This document shows positions 10,025 through 17,913 of a stretch of 64,000 nucleotides of DNA, piece by piece. A program made the position numbers and the translations under genes. The stretch's first letter is position 1; each line of letters opens with the position of its first letter. The notes under the pieces were generated by a model. The model did not search any database, was not told the DNA's origin, and saw nothing but the letters and a program-made list of their open reading frames with translations. The stretch is from Acetobacteraceae bacterium. Its GTDB lineage: Bacteria > Pseudomonadota > Alphaproteobacteria > Acetobacterales > Acetobacteraceae. The stretch covers positions 1 through 64,000 of the forward strand of contig DAIDJM010000043.1 of assembly GCA_027451405.1 (NCBI GenBank), written 5' to 3'.

Positions 10025-10603
10025 TTGCCGCTTCTGGGGCTGGAGTTGGGGCTGGCGCTGACACGTGCGGCATTGCTGCCGCTTCTCATGCAAGAGGCAG
10101 CGCGGCGGGGCGTGCCACCGGCCCTGGCCGATGCGGTCGCCGGCGTCGAGAGCGGGTATGATCCAGCGGCGCTCGGCGCCGCGGGCGAAATCGGGCTGAT
10201 GCAGGTGCTGCCCAATACCGCGGCCGCGCTCGGCTTCCGCGGAAATCTGGCCGGCCTCTTCGATCCGGCGACGAATCTGCGCCTAGGGGTGGCCTATCTG
10301 GCCCGCGCCTGGGCCGCGAGTGGCGGTAATCCGTGTCGCGCGCTCATGAAATACCGGGCGGGCCTGGGCGAGGAACGCTACTCGCCCCTGTCACTCGCTT
10401 ATTGCGCCCGGGCCCGCGCCTGGTTGCTGCGACAGGGCTCCCCGCTCGCGTCCCGAATACCGGACCGGCCGCCTACCTCGTCCGTCTTGACGCCCGTCCG
10501 GCACCTCGACCTGGCCGCGATCGCGGCGCTTGCGGACCTCCCTATTCGGGTCGAGCCCAGGGATGGGGTCGCGGACGCCGTGCGGGCGGCCCTGGCGGAG
10601 TGA
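10025..10603 (+). CDS. lytic transglycosylase (SLT domain)
   Basis: 192 residues. LADAVAGVESGYDPAALG holds the catalytic glutamate, and GLMQVLPNTAAALGF and NLRLGVAYLARA are the usual SLT motifs. The N-terminus is hydrophobic and may act as a signal. The chosen TTG at 10025 follows GGTGGAG closely; ATG 10088 is an alternative that would remove the hydrophobic part. Cleaves peptidoglycan glycan strands. Transcribed away from gabT. Confidence 0.82.
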   Translation: MPLLGLELGLALTRAALLPLLMQEAARRGVPPALADAVAGVESGYDPAALGAAGEIGLMQVLPNTAAALGFRGNLAGLFDPATNLRLGVAYLARAWAASGGNPCRALMKYRAGLGEERYSPLSLAYCARARAWLLRQGSPLASRIPDRPPTSSVLTPVRHLDLAAIAALADLPIRVEPRDGVADAVRAALAE

Positions 10604-10619
10604 CCGGATAGCCAGGCGT

Positions 10620-12788
10620 TCAACCCGACTTTGGCTGGAAGCGCGGATCTCCCATGCGCCAAAGCGCGAAAGCGAACAGATCGGCATACTCATCGTCGAA
10701 CTGACTGCGCGTCGATCCAATCCCGTGGCCGCCTTCGCTTTCCACGCGCAGCACGACCGGATTGGGCGAACCGCTCGCCTGCAGCGCCGCCGCCATCTTG
10801 CCCGGCTCCCAGGGTGACACGCGCGGATCCTGCAGACCCGTCGTCAGCACCACGCTCGGATAAATCGTGCCCTTCTTCACATGATGGAGCGCATCCATCG
10901 CGAGCAGCGCGTGCGCGGTCTTCGGATCTTTCACGCTGCCGAATTCGGGGACATTCGGCGGCCCGTTCGGCGAGAATTCAGACCGCGCGGCGTTGGAGAC
11001 GCCCACGCGCGAGAACACGACAGCGAACAAGTCGGGCCGCTCGGTCAGCGCCCGACCGACCGTGATTCCGCCCGCCGACGTGCCCTCGATCCCGAGCGTC
11101 TTCGGGGACGTCCATTTCTGCGCGATCATGTATTCGGCGCAATCGATCAGATCGTGCCAGGTATTCGGCTTGGTTTCCTTGCGTCCGGCCTCATACCAGG
11201 CCCGGCCGAGTTCGCCGCCGCCACGGACATGGGCCACCGCGAACACGCCGCCAAGATCGAGCCAGGCGAAATAACGCGAGGCGAATTCCGGGTCTATCGA
11301 AAGTCCGTAGCTGCCGTAGGCCGTGATGATGGTCGGCCGCGCGCCGTCGCGCGGCGCGCCCTTCTTATAAAGAATGGAGAGCGGCACATGCACGCCGTCG
11401 CGCGCAGGAACGAGCACGGTCTCCGATTCATAATCGGTCGTGTCGTAAGGCGCGGGCGGCGCGAAATCCGTGGTGACAATCTTCCCGTCGGCACCGCAGC
11501 GGCAAAGGATCGGTGCCTTCGTCCAGCTCGCCAGCTGGAACCAGATCCCGTCCTGCGTCGGATCGGCATAGGGCGAATTGATGCTGCCCTCCATCGGCAG
11601 CGACAGGCGTTCGATGGTCCCGTCCTTCATCAGCCGCCGCAGCACGCCGAGGCCGCGGCTATCGCGGCCGGTGAGATAGATCGCGTCGCGTGCGGCGAGC
11701 GGGGCATCCAGCAGATATTCGCTCTCGGGCACGACCGTGACCGCGCTCTTGACCGCCGGCTTGGCGGCACTCGTGCGCAACAGTTTGTAGCGCGGCGCGC
11801 CGTCATAGGTGAGCAGATAGAGCTCGTCGCCGCGCTGGGTTACGTTGGTGATCTTATCCTTCTCCGTACAAACACACTTCCAAGGAGTGCCTGGTTTGCC
11901 GAGCTCGTTGGCGGGCGCCGTGTACAGCGTCAGTTCGTTCTGCACGCCGTTCTGGATCGAAGCGAGCGCGATGCCCGATCCCGGCGTAAAGCTCACGAAG
12001 GGCGCCTCGATGTCATTAAGCGGGACCGACGCGTATTCACCCTGGGCAAGCAGCTTTACATCCTGGCTTTCCGGAGTGCCCAGCTTGTGGAGCCAGTTGA
12101 CGCTACGGGAGTAATAATCGAGCGCTGTCCTGTCGGTTCCGGAGAGCCGGTTGAACGCCACGGATTGATTGTCATCGCTCCAGCTCGGTCCGCCGAATTG
12201 CGCGCGGCTGATCGTGTCGGGCAAGACGCGGGCCGTGGCGGATTCGACGAATCTCAGCGACGCATCCTCGGACCCCGCCTCCGACATGCCGAAAGCCACC
12301 CGCGCACCATCGGGTGACACCTGCCAATAATTGATTGCCCGCTTTTTGCCGGCCGCACCTGCCTCGGGATCGAGCAGGATGCGGGGTTGGCCGTCCGGCA
12401 AATCACGAACGGTCAGCTTATAGGTCTCGGCCTTCGCCGGGCGCACTTCGAGAAACAGTTTGCCTCCGGCCGCCTGCGGATTGCGTGTGCCGGTCAGTCC
12501 ACCTGTGTAATGTGCGATGGCTTGTGCCAGCTTGTCGCGCCCCGGAATGCGGTCGAAAACGCTGCGCGCATAGGCGCCCTGGGCCTTGAGATAGGCCATG
12601 AATTCCGCGCTGTGCGGGGTTTCCATCCAGCGATACGGGTCGGTGATTCGGGTTCCGAAAATATTGTCGGTGACTGGGCGTTGCGGCGCCGCGGGCGGAG
12701 CGCTGGCGACCGTGCCGGCCGCGTGCGCGGCGCGCAACACGGGCAGCGCGGCCGTGGTCGCGAGAAGCATGCGGCGGGTGATCGGCAT
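10620..12788 (-). CDS. exported prolyl-oligopeptidase-family serine peptidase (S9)
   Basis: 722 residues. A twin-arginine-like signal (RRMLLATTAALPVLRAAHA) precedes a long beta-propeller and an alpha/beta-hydrolase domain. Nucleophile serine in GIEGTSAGG, Asp in DPRVSPWEPGK, His in ESEGGHGIGS. Two adjacent ATGs exist; GGAGG spacing favours the second (12788). Likely periplasmic peptidase of short proline-containing peptides. It is 3' of the signalling operon on the same strand, 20 bases after the kinase stop, and may be cotranscribed. Confidence 0.93.
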   Translation of the reverse strand: MPITRRMLLATTAALPVLRAAHAAGTVASAPPAAPQRPVTDNIFGTRITDPYRWMETPHSAEFMAYLKAQGAYARSVFDRIPGRDKLAQAIAHYTGGLTGTRNPQAAGGKLFLEVRPAKAETYKLTVRDLPDGQPRILLDPEAGAAGKKRAINYWQVSPDGARVAFGMSEAGSEDASLRFVESATARVLPDTISRAQFGGPSWSDDNQSVAFNRLSGTDRTALDYYSRSVNWLHKLGTPESQDVKLLAQGEYASVPLNDIEAPFVSFTPGSGIALASIQNGVQNELTLYTAPANELGKPGTPWKCVCTEKDKITNVTQRGDELYLLTYDGAPRYKLLRTSAAKPAVKSAVTVVPESEYLLDAPLAARDAIYLTGRDSRGLGVLRRLMKDGTIERLSLPMEGSINSPYADPTQDGIWFQLASWTKAPILCRCGADGKIVTTDFAPPAPYDTTDYESETVLVPARDGVHVPLSILYKKGAPRDGARPTIITAYGSYGLSIDPEFASRYFAWLDLGGVFAVAHVRGGGELGRAWYEAGRKETKPNTWHDLIDCAEYMIAQKWTSPKTLGIEGTSAGGITVGRALTERPDLFAVVFSRVGVSNAARSEFSPNGPPNVPEFGSVKDPKTAHALLAMDALHHVKKGTIYPSVVLTTGLQDPRVSPWEPGKMAAALQASGSPNPVVLRVESEGGHGIGSTRSQFDDEYADLFAFALWRMGDPRFQPKSG

Positions 12789-12808
12789 CATTCCTCCAGG
12801 GGATCGGA

Positions 12809-13876
12809 TCAGGCGCCCATATGCACCACAAAGCGGGTACCCATATGGGAACGATCCAGTTCTAGGGTCGCACCAAGCGAGCGTATCATGGCGCCGATGA
12901 TCAGGGAACCGATGCCGCTTCCCGCGGGCGCGGCGTCATCCGGTGGGTAGCCGACCCCGTCATCCTCGACCACGAGCTGGAGCCGATTGCCGTCCATGCG
13001 GCACAGCCGGACCCGCACGATGCCGGATCCGCCGTCGGGATACGCGTATTTGGCAGCGTTGGTGACAAGCTCGTTGACCATGAGCCCAATCGGCACCGCC
13101 TTATCGGTAGCGACACGCAGCGATTCGGCTTCAACCTCGACCCGCAGCGCATGCTCCCCGTCGCGCACCGTGCGCGAGAGTTCCTCGGCGAGCCCAGCCA
13201 GATAACTCGCCATTTCGACCGATTGCACGTCGTCGCCACTATAGAGCCGTCGGTGCACGAGCATCACCGCCTCGACGCGCTCGGCGGCCTGACGCAGCAC
13301 CTGGCGCGCCGCCGGGTCGGCCAAGCGCCGGGCCTGTATTTCGATCAGGGAAGTGATGAGCTGCAGCGAATTGGCGACGCGGTGGTTGACCTCCCGCAAC
13401 AGGATTTTCTGCTGGGCCGCGAGCTTGGCGAGGCGGTCACGGCTTTCGCGCACTTCGCGCTCGGCGGCCTCGTGCTCGCGCGCGAGGCGCGCCCGCGCGA
13501 TCTCCTGCCCGATACTGGCCGCGAGCAGCTCGATGAACGTACCCTGCACGTCTTTCAGAACGTAATCCGCTGCCCCGTTCTTGAGCGCGCTGATCGCAAT
13601 GCGCGGCTCCTCGGCGCCGGTGACGAAAATCACCGGCGGCCGGCCCGGCAGGTCCTGGAGCGCCTGCAGCAATTCCAGTCCATCGCGTCCGGGCATGTAA
13701 TGATCGAGTGCGATGCAATCGAAACCGCCCTCGCGCGCCAGCGCCTCGCCGCGATCGGGATCGTTTGCAACCGTCACTGCAAATCCATGCCGCGCGAGCT
13801 GCCGCTGAACGAGTCTGGCGATCCCGGGATCGTCGTCCACATAGAGGATTCGCGGCATCGAGCCGGCATCGTTCAT
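12809..13876 (-). CDS. hybrid response regulator / HisKA_2-type histidine kinase
   Basis: 355 residues. N-terminal receiver with phospho-acceptor D58 (CIALDHYMPGRDG), coiled linker about 125-160, then a HisKA_2 domain with H165 in REVNHRVANSLQ and a C-terminal ATPase (NELVTNAAKYAYPDG, DDGVGYP). HWE/HisKA_2 kinases often feed the PhyR general stress pathway. It sits 33 bases behind the Rcp1-like regulator, which could be the input to its receiver. No sensor domain and no membrane segment, so it is probably cytoplasmic. Confidence 0.9.
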   Translation of the reverse strand: MNDAGSMPRILYVDDDPGIARLVQRQLARHGFAVTVANDPDRGEALAREGGFDCIALDHYMPGRDGLELLQALQDLPGRPPVIFVTGAEEPRIAISALKNGAADYVLKDVQGTFIELLAASIGQEIARARLAREHEAAEREVRESRDRLAKLAAQQKILLREVNHRVANSLQLITSLIEIQARRLADPAARQVLRQAAERVEAVMLVHRRLYSGDDVQSVEMASYLAGLAEELSRTVRDGEHALRVEVEAESLRVATDKAVPIGLMVNELVTNAAKYAYPDGGSGIVRVRLCRMDGNRLQLVVEDDGVGYPPDDAAPAGSGIGSLIIGAMIRSLGATLELDRSHMGTRFVVHMGA

Positions 13877-13909
13877 GGCACGAAGGAGGATAACGCGCCG
13901 TGCACCGGC

Positions 13910-14341
13910 TCAGCCCGACTCGGGGACCTGCATCACGGTCAGAAATAGCCCGAGCTGCCGGATCGCCGCCGTGAAACTATCATACTCGACCGGCTTCGTA
14001 ATATAGACGTTGCAGCCGAGGTCGTAGCAACGCTGCACCTCCTGCCGGTCGTCCGTCGTGGTAAGCACGATCACCGGGGTCCGCCGCAACATCGCATCCT
14101 CCTTGATGCGCGCGAGGATGTCGGTTCCGCTCATGTCGGGCAGATTGAGATCGAGCAGAACCAGAACCGGATCCGACTTGCTGACCTCGCCGCGCCCGAA
14201 CAAATGCGCAAGCGCCGTCGTGCCATCGGCAAAATGCCGGATTTCGTTGGTCACCCCGGCGCGCCGCACATTCTTCTCGATGAGGCGCGCGTGGCCCGGA
14301 TCATCTTCGATGAGCAAGATCGTCACTGGCACTGCATTCAT
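13910..14341 (-). CDS. single-domain response regulator, Rcp1-like
   Basis: 143 residues, a receiver only: IEDDPGHARLIEKN, acceptor D64 in VLLDLNLPDMSG, VLTTTDD and the lysine in YITKPVEYDSF. The long insert and IEDDP start are typical of Rcp1-type regulators. No output domain, so it should pass phosphate to another protein. ATG overlaps the stop of the CHASE3 kinase by four bases, marking it as the cognate partner. Confidence 0.92.
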   Translation of the reverse strand: MNAVPVTILLIEDDPGHARLIEKNVRRAGVTNEIRHFADGTTALAHLFGRGEVSKSDPVLVLLDLNLPDMSGTDILARIKEDAMLRRTPVIVLTTTDDRQEVQRCYDLGCNVYITKPVEYDSFTAAIRQLGLFLTVMQVPESG

Positions 14342-15924
14342 CCCGGAACATTCTCCATCGGACCTGGGACGGCGGGCAACCGCAATGAGAAGCAGGACCC
14401 CACCCCAAGCTCCGAGCTGCACTCTATCGTTCCGCCAAGCCGCCTTGCCAGCGCGCGGACATGGGCAAGACCGATGCCCTCCCCCGGCACGTCCTGCGGT
14501 CCGGCACGCCGGAACAGTTCGAAGATACGCTCCAGATCGCGTCCCGCAATACCGCGCCCGTTGTCGCGCACCGAGTAGACCACCAGCGTTCCTTCGCGCA
14601 CGCCGTCGATCGAAATTCGGCCGGGCCGACTCGGATTCAGATATTTGATCGCATTTTCGAGGAGGTTCGAAAATATCTGTTCCATCGCCCACCGGTCCGA
14701 AACGAGCGGCGGCGTGCGGCCGATCACCAGTTCCGCGCCGCTCTCCGCCGCCTGATGCCGGACCGTGTCGGCAATTCCATCGAGCAGGGTCGCCATGTCG
14801 AGGCGCTCGGGCACGAGCACGCGCCTCCCTTCCCGCGACAACTGCAGTATCGCCCGGATCAGCCGGTCCATTTTGGCGGTGCTGGCCTCGATGAAACGGA
14901 TCGCCTCCGGCAGATCGGCCTCGCACGCCTCACGTACTTCGGCCGGGAGCTCTCCCCCCTCGCGCGCCAGGTTGAGTTCGACGAACTCATGCAAGCGCCC
15001 GGTAGCATTCTTCAACTCGGAGGTGAAGCCGATGATGTTCAGAAGGGGAGCCCTCAGATCATGCGAGACGATATAGGCGAAACGCTGAATCTCCTCATTC
15101 GCCCGCCGCAACTCGGCCGTGCGGGCCTGCACCGTCTGTTCCAGCCGCTCCCGTCCCGCCGCCAGTTCCGTATAGGCAAGTTGCTGGGCCTCTTGCGCGC
15201 GGCGCAATTGCCGCACGGAGCGGCGCGCGCCGTTCGCGATCACGCCGGCGAGCAGCACCAGCAACACAAACGCCACGGCATCGACCGCGGCGACGAACGC
15301 GGCCCCCCTGCCGCTCGCGGCGATGTCGTGCACCAGCACGCCGCGCTCGCGCTCAGCGATCCGCGCCACCAGCGTGCGCACATCCTGCATCCGGCGTTCG
15401 CCAAAATCCGACTGAACGATCGCCAGTGCCTCGTCGTGCCGGCCCGCCTTCGCGAGCTCGATGGTACGCTCGAGTTCACCGAGCTTATCTTCGATGGCCG
15501 CGCGCAGCGGGCGAAAGTCCGGATCGTCGGCAAGTTCCGGCCCGATCGCCGCCGTCATCCGCGGCAAGGCCTGCTTCGCCCGGCGGAACGATTGCAGATA
15601 GGAATCCTTACCCGTCAGCAGAAAGCCCCGCTGCCCCGTCTCCGCCGACGTGACCTGCTCCAGAAGCTCGATTGTCTGCGCCCGGATTTCCTGCGACCGG
15701 GCGGCCTGCTGCAGATCGCGGACGAGCCGGATGGACAGCCAGAGCGACGCGCACACGACGGCGCCCAGCACCACTGCGCCCAAGGCAAAGGCAAAGCGCT
15801 CCCGGGGCCCGTAGAGCCTGTCCTCTGCCTCGGTCGGATTTACGGTGTCTCCGATGGCGTCCGGCGCGGTATCAGCTCGCGCTCGAATCGATCCGGTTAA
15901 GCAGCGAGAGCGGGATGGCGGCAT
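14338..15924 (-). CDS. CHASE3-domain sensor histidine kinase
   Basis: 528 residues from ATG 15924, preceded by an AAGGTGG-like ribosome site. Order: short N-terminus, TM1, periplasmic CHASE3 (SAETGQRGFLLTGKDSYLQ), TM2, coiled coil, HisKA with SHDLRAPL, and HATPase_c (NLLENAIKYLNP, DNGRGIAGRD). No other start codon lies between 15924 and TM1, so the gene overlaps the 3' end of the DUF2939 gene by 53 bases. Downstream regulator overlaps by four bases. Confidence 0.88.
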   Translation of the reverse strand: MPPSRSRCLTGSIRARADTAPDAIGDTVNPTEAEDRLYGPRERFAFALGAVVLGAVVCASLWLSIRLVRDLQQAARSQEIRAQTIELLEQVTSAETGQRGFLLTGKDSYLQSFRRAKQALPRMTAAIGPELADDPDFRPLRAAIEDKLGELERTIELAKAGRHDEALAIVQSDFGERRMQDVRTLVARIAERERGVLVHDIAASGRGAAFVAAVDAVAFVLLVLLAGVIANGARRSVRQLRRAQEAQQLAYTELAAGRERLEQTVQARTAELRRANEEIQRFAYIVSHDLRAPLLNIIGFTSELKNATGRLHEFVELNLAREGGELPAEVREACEADLPEAIRFIEASTAKMDRLIRAILQLSREGRRVLVPERLDMATLLDGIADTVRHQAAESGAELVIGRTPPLVSDRWAMEQIFSNLLENAIKYLNPSRPGRISIDGVREGTLVVYSVRDNGRGIAGRDLERIFELFRRAGPQDVPGEGIGLAHVRALARRLGGTIECSSELGVGSCFSLRLPAVPGPMENVPG

Positions 15925-16414
15925 GCACCACCTTCCAGGTCGCCCCCCAGCCCGCGGGTTCCAGCTCGAGCCGGAGCGCGATCGGAGGGTCACCCGGCTG
16001 CTGCTGCGGTGTGCGGAACGCAACCTCGAACCGGGTCGGCCCCACGAAATAGGCGTCGACCAGCCGCGCCCCGAGATGTGCCCCAGCCTCCCGCATCGCA
16101 CTGACGCTCTGCGACAGCCTTTCGGGCGTTACCACGCGATCGACGATGTTCTCCGCCATTCCGCTCAGCATCCCCGCCCCGAACGGGGGCAGGTCGTCGC
16201 TGTCCTGGCTCACCGGCTCCGGCGCCGGCTGACCCGCGATGCCGCTGGCGATCTCCTCCTTGAGCCCGCTGCGCACCTGCGACCAATCCACCTCGGCGGC
16301 GAGCACCGACACGTCTCCGTGACGTAGCGCGCGTCCCATCTCATAGAGCGAGACATACGGCGAGGCCGCATAGGCCGCGACGAGAAAAACTCCAGGGAGC
16401 AACAGCGTCTTCAT
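15872..16414 (-). CDS. DUF2939 family membrane-anchored or exported protein
   Basis: 180 residues with an N-terminal hydrophobic segment (LLLPGVFLVAAYAASPYVSLYEM). The early SPYVSLYEMGRALRHGD is the hallmark of DUF2939. Function unknown. First gene of the operon behind the EcfG-type promoter at 16449-16473, followed by overlapping kinase and regulator genes, so it may take part in stress sensing. That is inference from position. Confidence 0.85.
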   Translation of the reverse strand: MKTLLLPGVFLVAAYAASPYVSLYEMGRALRHGDVSVLAAEVDWSQVRSGLKEEIASGIAGQPAPEPVSQDSDDLPPFGAGMLSGMAENIVDRVVTPERLSQSVSAMREAGAHLGARLVDAYFVGPTRFEVAFRTPQQQPGDPPIALRLELEPAGWGATWKVVHAAIPLSLLNRIDSSAS

Positions 16415-16448
16415 GATTCACCCGAGGGGGGTTGAACGCGCCGGGTGG

Positions 16449-16473
16449 AACACTACGCAAGCTCGGCGGTTCC
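16449..16473 (-). promoter_or_regulatory. EcfG (general stress response) promoter of the DUF2939-kinase operon
   Basis: Read on the minus strand: GGAAC at -35 (16473-16469), a 17-base spacer, and GTT at -10 (16451-16449). This is the consensus used by alphaproteobacterial EcfG sigma factors. It lies about 35 bases upstream of the DUF2939 ATG. EcfG and PhyR are encoded within 1.5 kb. The motif is symmetrical (GGAAC-N17-GTTCC), so it also matches on the plus strand. Confidence 0.78.
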
Positions 16474-16497
16474 CCGCCAGTGCTAAAATGGCGAAAC

Positions 16498-17259
16498 TTA
16501 CGACAGGCTGACCGCCTGAACCCCTCCCGTCACCGCCTGATAGGTGGCGATCGCCAATGTCAGCGGCTCGAAGGGCTTCGTGATCACGAAGGCCGGTTCC
16601 ACCGCATCGCCGGTCAGGAGCCGCTCCGGATAGGCGGTCACGAAGATCACCGGCGCATAATGATCCCGCAGGATCTTCGCGACGGCCTGCGTGCCGTCCC
16701 CGCCGTTGCCGAGATTGATGTCGGCGAGAATGAGCCCCGGCTTGGTCACCGCCGCCAGCTCCACCGCCTCGCGCTCGCTGCTCGCCACACCCACCACCCG
16801 ATGGCCGCAACCGGCCACCAGCTCTTCGAGATCGAGCGCGATGATCGGCTCATCCTCGATGATGAGCACGTCCGCGGCCGCAGCCGCGCGCAGCCTCTCG
16901 CGCGCCTCCGTCAGCATGGCCGCCGCGCTGTCCCCCGGCAGCCCCAGGATCGCCCCTGCCTGCAGCGGCGAGACATCCTCGAGCGCGGTCAGCAGAAGCA
17001 GCTCCCTGTGCCGCACCGTGAGCATCTCCCCCGAGGCGAGTGCGGGCGCCTCGCCGCCGAAACGCCGAGTCACCCCCCAGTAGAGAATGTGCCGTTCATC
17101 GGCGAGCGGCGCCGGGGGTTCCGCGCTGCCCTCCAGCATCTCGCGCAGACTGTCCGCCACCAGCGCGTCCCCGCGGGTCTGGCTCCCGGTCAGCGCCCGC
17201 GCATAGCGCCGCGCATAAGGCAGGGCATGGATCAGCGCCTCGCGTCGTATCGAAGTCAT
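16498..17259 (-). CDS. phyR: general stress response regulator PhyR (sigma-like domain plus receiver)
   Basis: 253 residues. Residues 1-120 are an EcfG-like decoy domain; 130-245 form a receiver with acceptor D180 (LILADINLG) and PAFVITKPFEP at the end. This inverted sigma-receiver order is diagnostic of PhyR. When phosphorylated, PhyR binds the anti-sigma factor NepR and frees EcfG. It is divergent from the sigma gene with 78 bases between; there is no nepR in that gap, unlike the usual arrangement. Confidence 0.93.
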   Translation of the reverse strand: MTSIRREALIHALPYARRYARALTGSQTRGDALVADSLREMLEGSAEPPAPLADERHILYWGVTRRFGGEAPALASGEMLTVRHRELLLLTALEDVSPLQAGAILGLPGDSAAAMLTEARERLRAAAAADVLIIEDEPIIALDLEELVAGCGHRVVGVASSEREAVELAAVTKPGLILADINLGNGGDGTQAVAKILRDHYAPVIFVTAYPERLLTGDAVEPAFVITKPFEPLTLAIATYQAVTGGVQAVSLS

Positions 17260-17337
17260 GGTTGGTGTCTCGTCCTTCTAGCTCTGCGCTGGCCTCGTCT
17301 GCGCCAGCCCGGGCTGGCAGCGACCGCGGATCGGCGT

Positions 17338-17874
17338 ATGCCCGCCCCGATGACCGACCGTGCCGCGCCGGACCCGGATCTGCGCGGCGAACTCGCTTCC
17401 CTGCTGCCGCACCTGCGCGCCTACGCGCGCTTTCTGCTGCGCGACCCGGGCCCCGCCGACGATCTCGTCCAGGAGACGCTGCTGCGGGCCATGGCCGCGC
17501 TGCCGCAATTCGAAATTGGCACGAATTTGCGGGCCTGGGCCTTCACGATCCTGCGCCGCACGTTCCTCGAACAGGCCCGCCGCCGCCGCCGGGAATCCGC
17601 CGCTCTCGAAACCCATTCCCATCTCCAGCTCGCCGCCACCCCTCATCCGGCCGACCTCGCCGACCTCTCCCGCGCGGTCTGGACACTGCCACCCGCATTG
17701 CGCGAGGCGCTGCTGCTGGTCGGCGCCGAAGGCCTGTCGCACGAGGAGGCCGCGTCCATCTGCGGGGTCGCCGTAGGGACCATGCGCGCCCGCCTCACCC
17801 GCGCCCGCTCCCTGCTGGCGAGCCGCCTGGGCACGCCCATGGCGCGGCCGAGCGACACCGATGCGGAATCCTGA
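17338..17874 (+). CDS. ecfG: EcfG-type (ECF15) RNA polymerase sigma factor
   Basis: 178 residues from ATG 17338; ATG 17350 is equally possible and neither has a clear ribosome site. Region 2: DDLVQETLLRAMAAL and GTNLRAWAFTILRRTF. Region 4: ALREALLLVGAEGLSHEEAA and GVAVGTMRARLTRARS. Both match EcfG proteins. Beside phyR, it should direct the general stress regulon from GGAAC-N16/17-GTT promoters such as that at 16449-16473. No such motif was seen in front of this gene. Confidence 0.88.
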   Translation: MPAPMTDRAAPDPDLRGELASLLPHLRAYARFLLRDPGPADDLVQETLLRAMAALPQFEIGTNLRAWAFTILRRTFLEQARRRRRESAALETHSHLQLAATPHPADLADLSRAVWTLPPALREALLLVGAEGLSHEEAASICGVAVGTMRARLTRARSLLASRLGTPMARPSDTDAES

Positions 17875-17913
17875 CCGGCGGAGCAAGACGCGCATACCGC
17901 ATCTGACGGACAC

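Noticed and set aside
17260-17337. EcfG promoter for phyR or ecfG in their shared gap
   Set aside because: No GGAAC on either strand in the gap.
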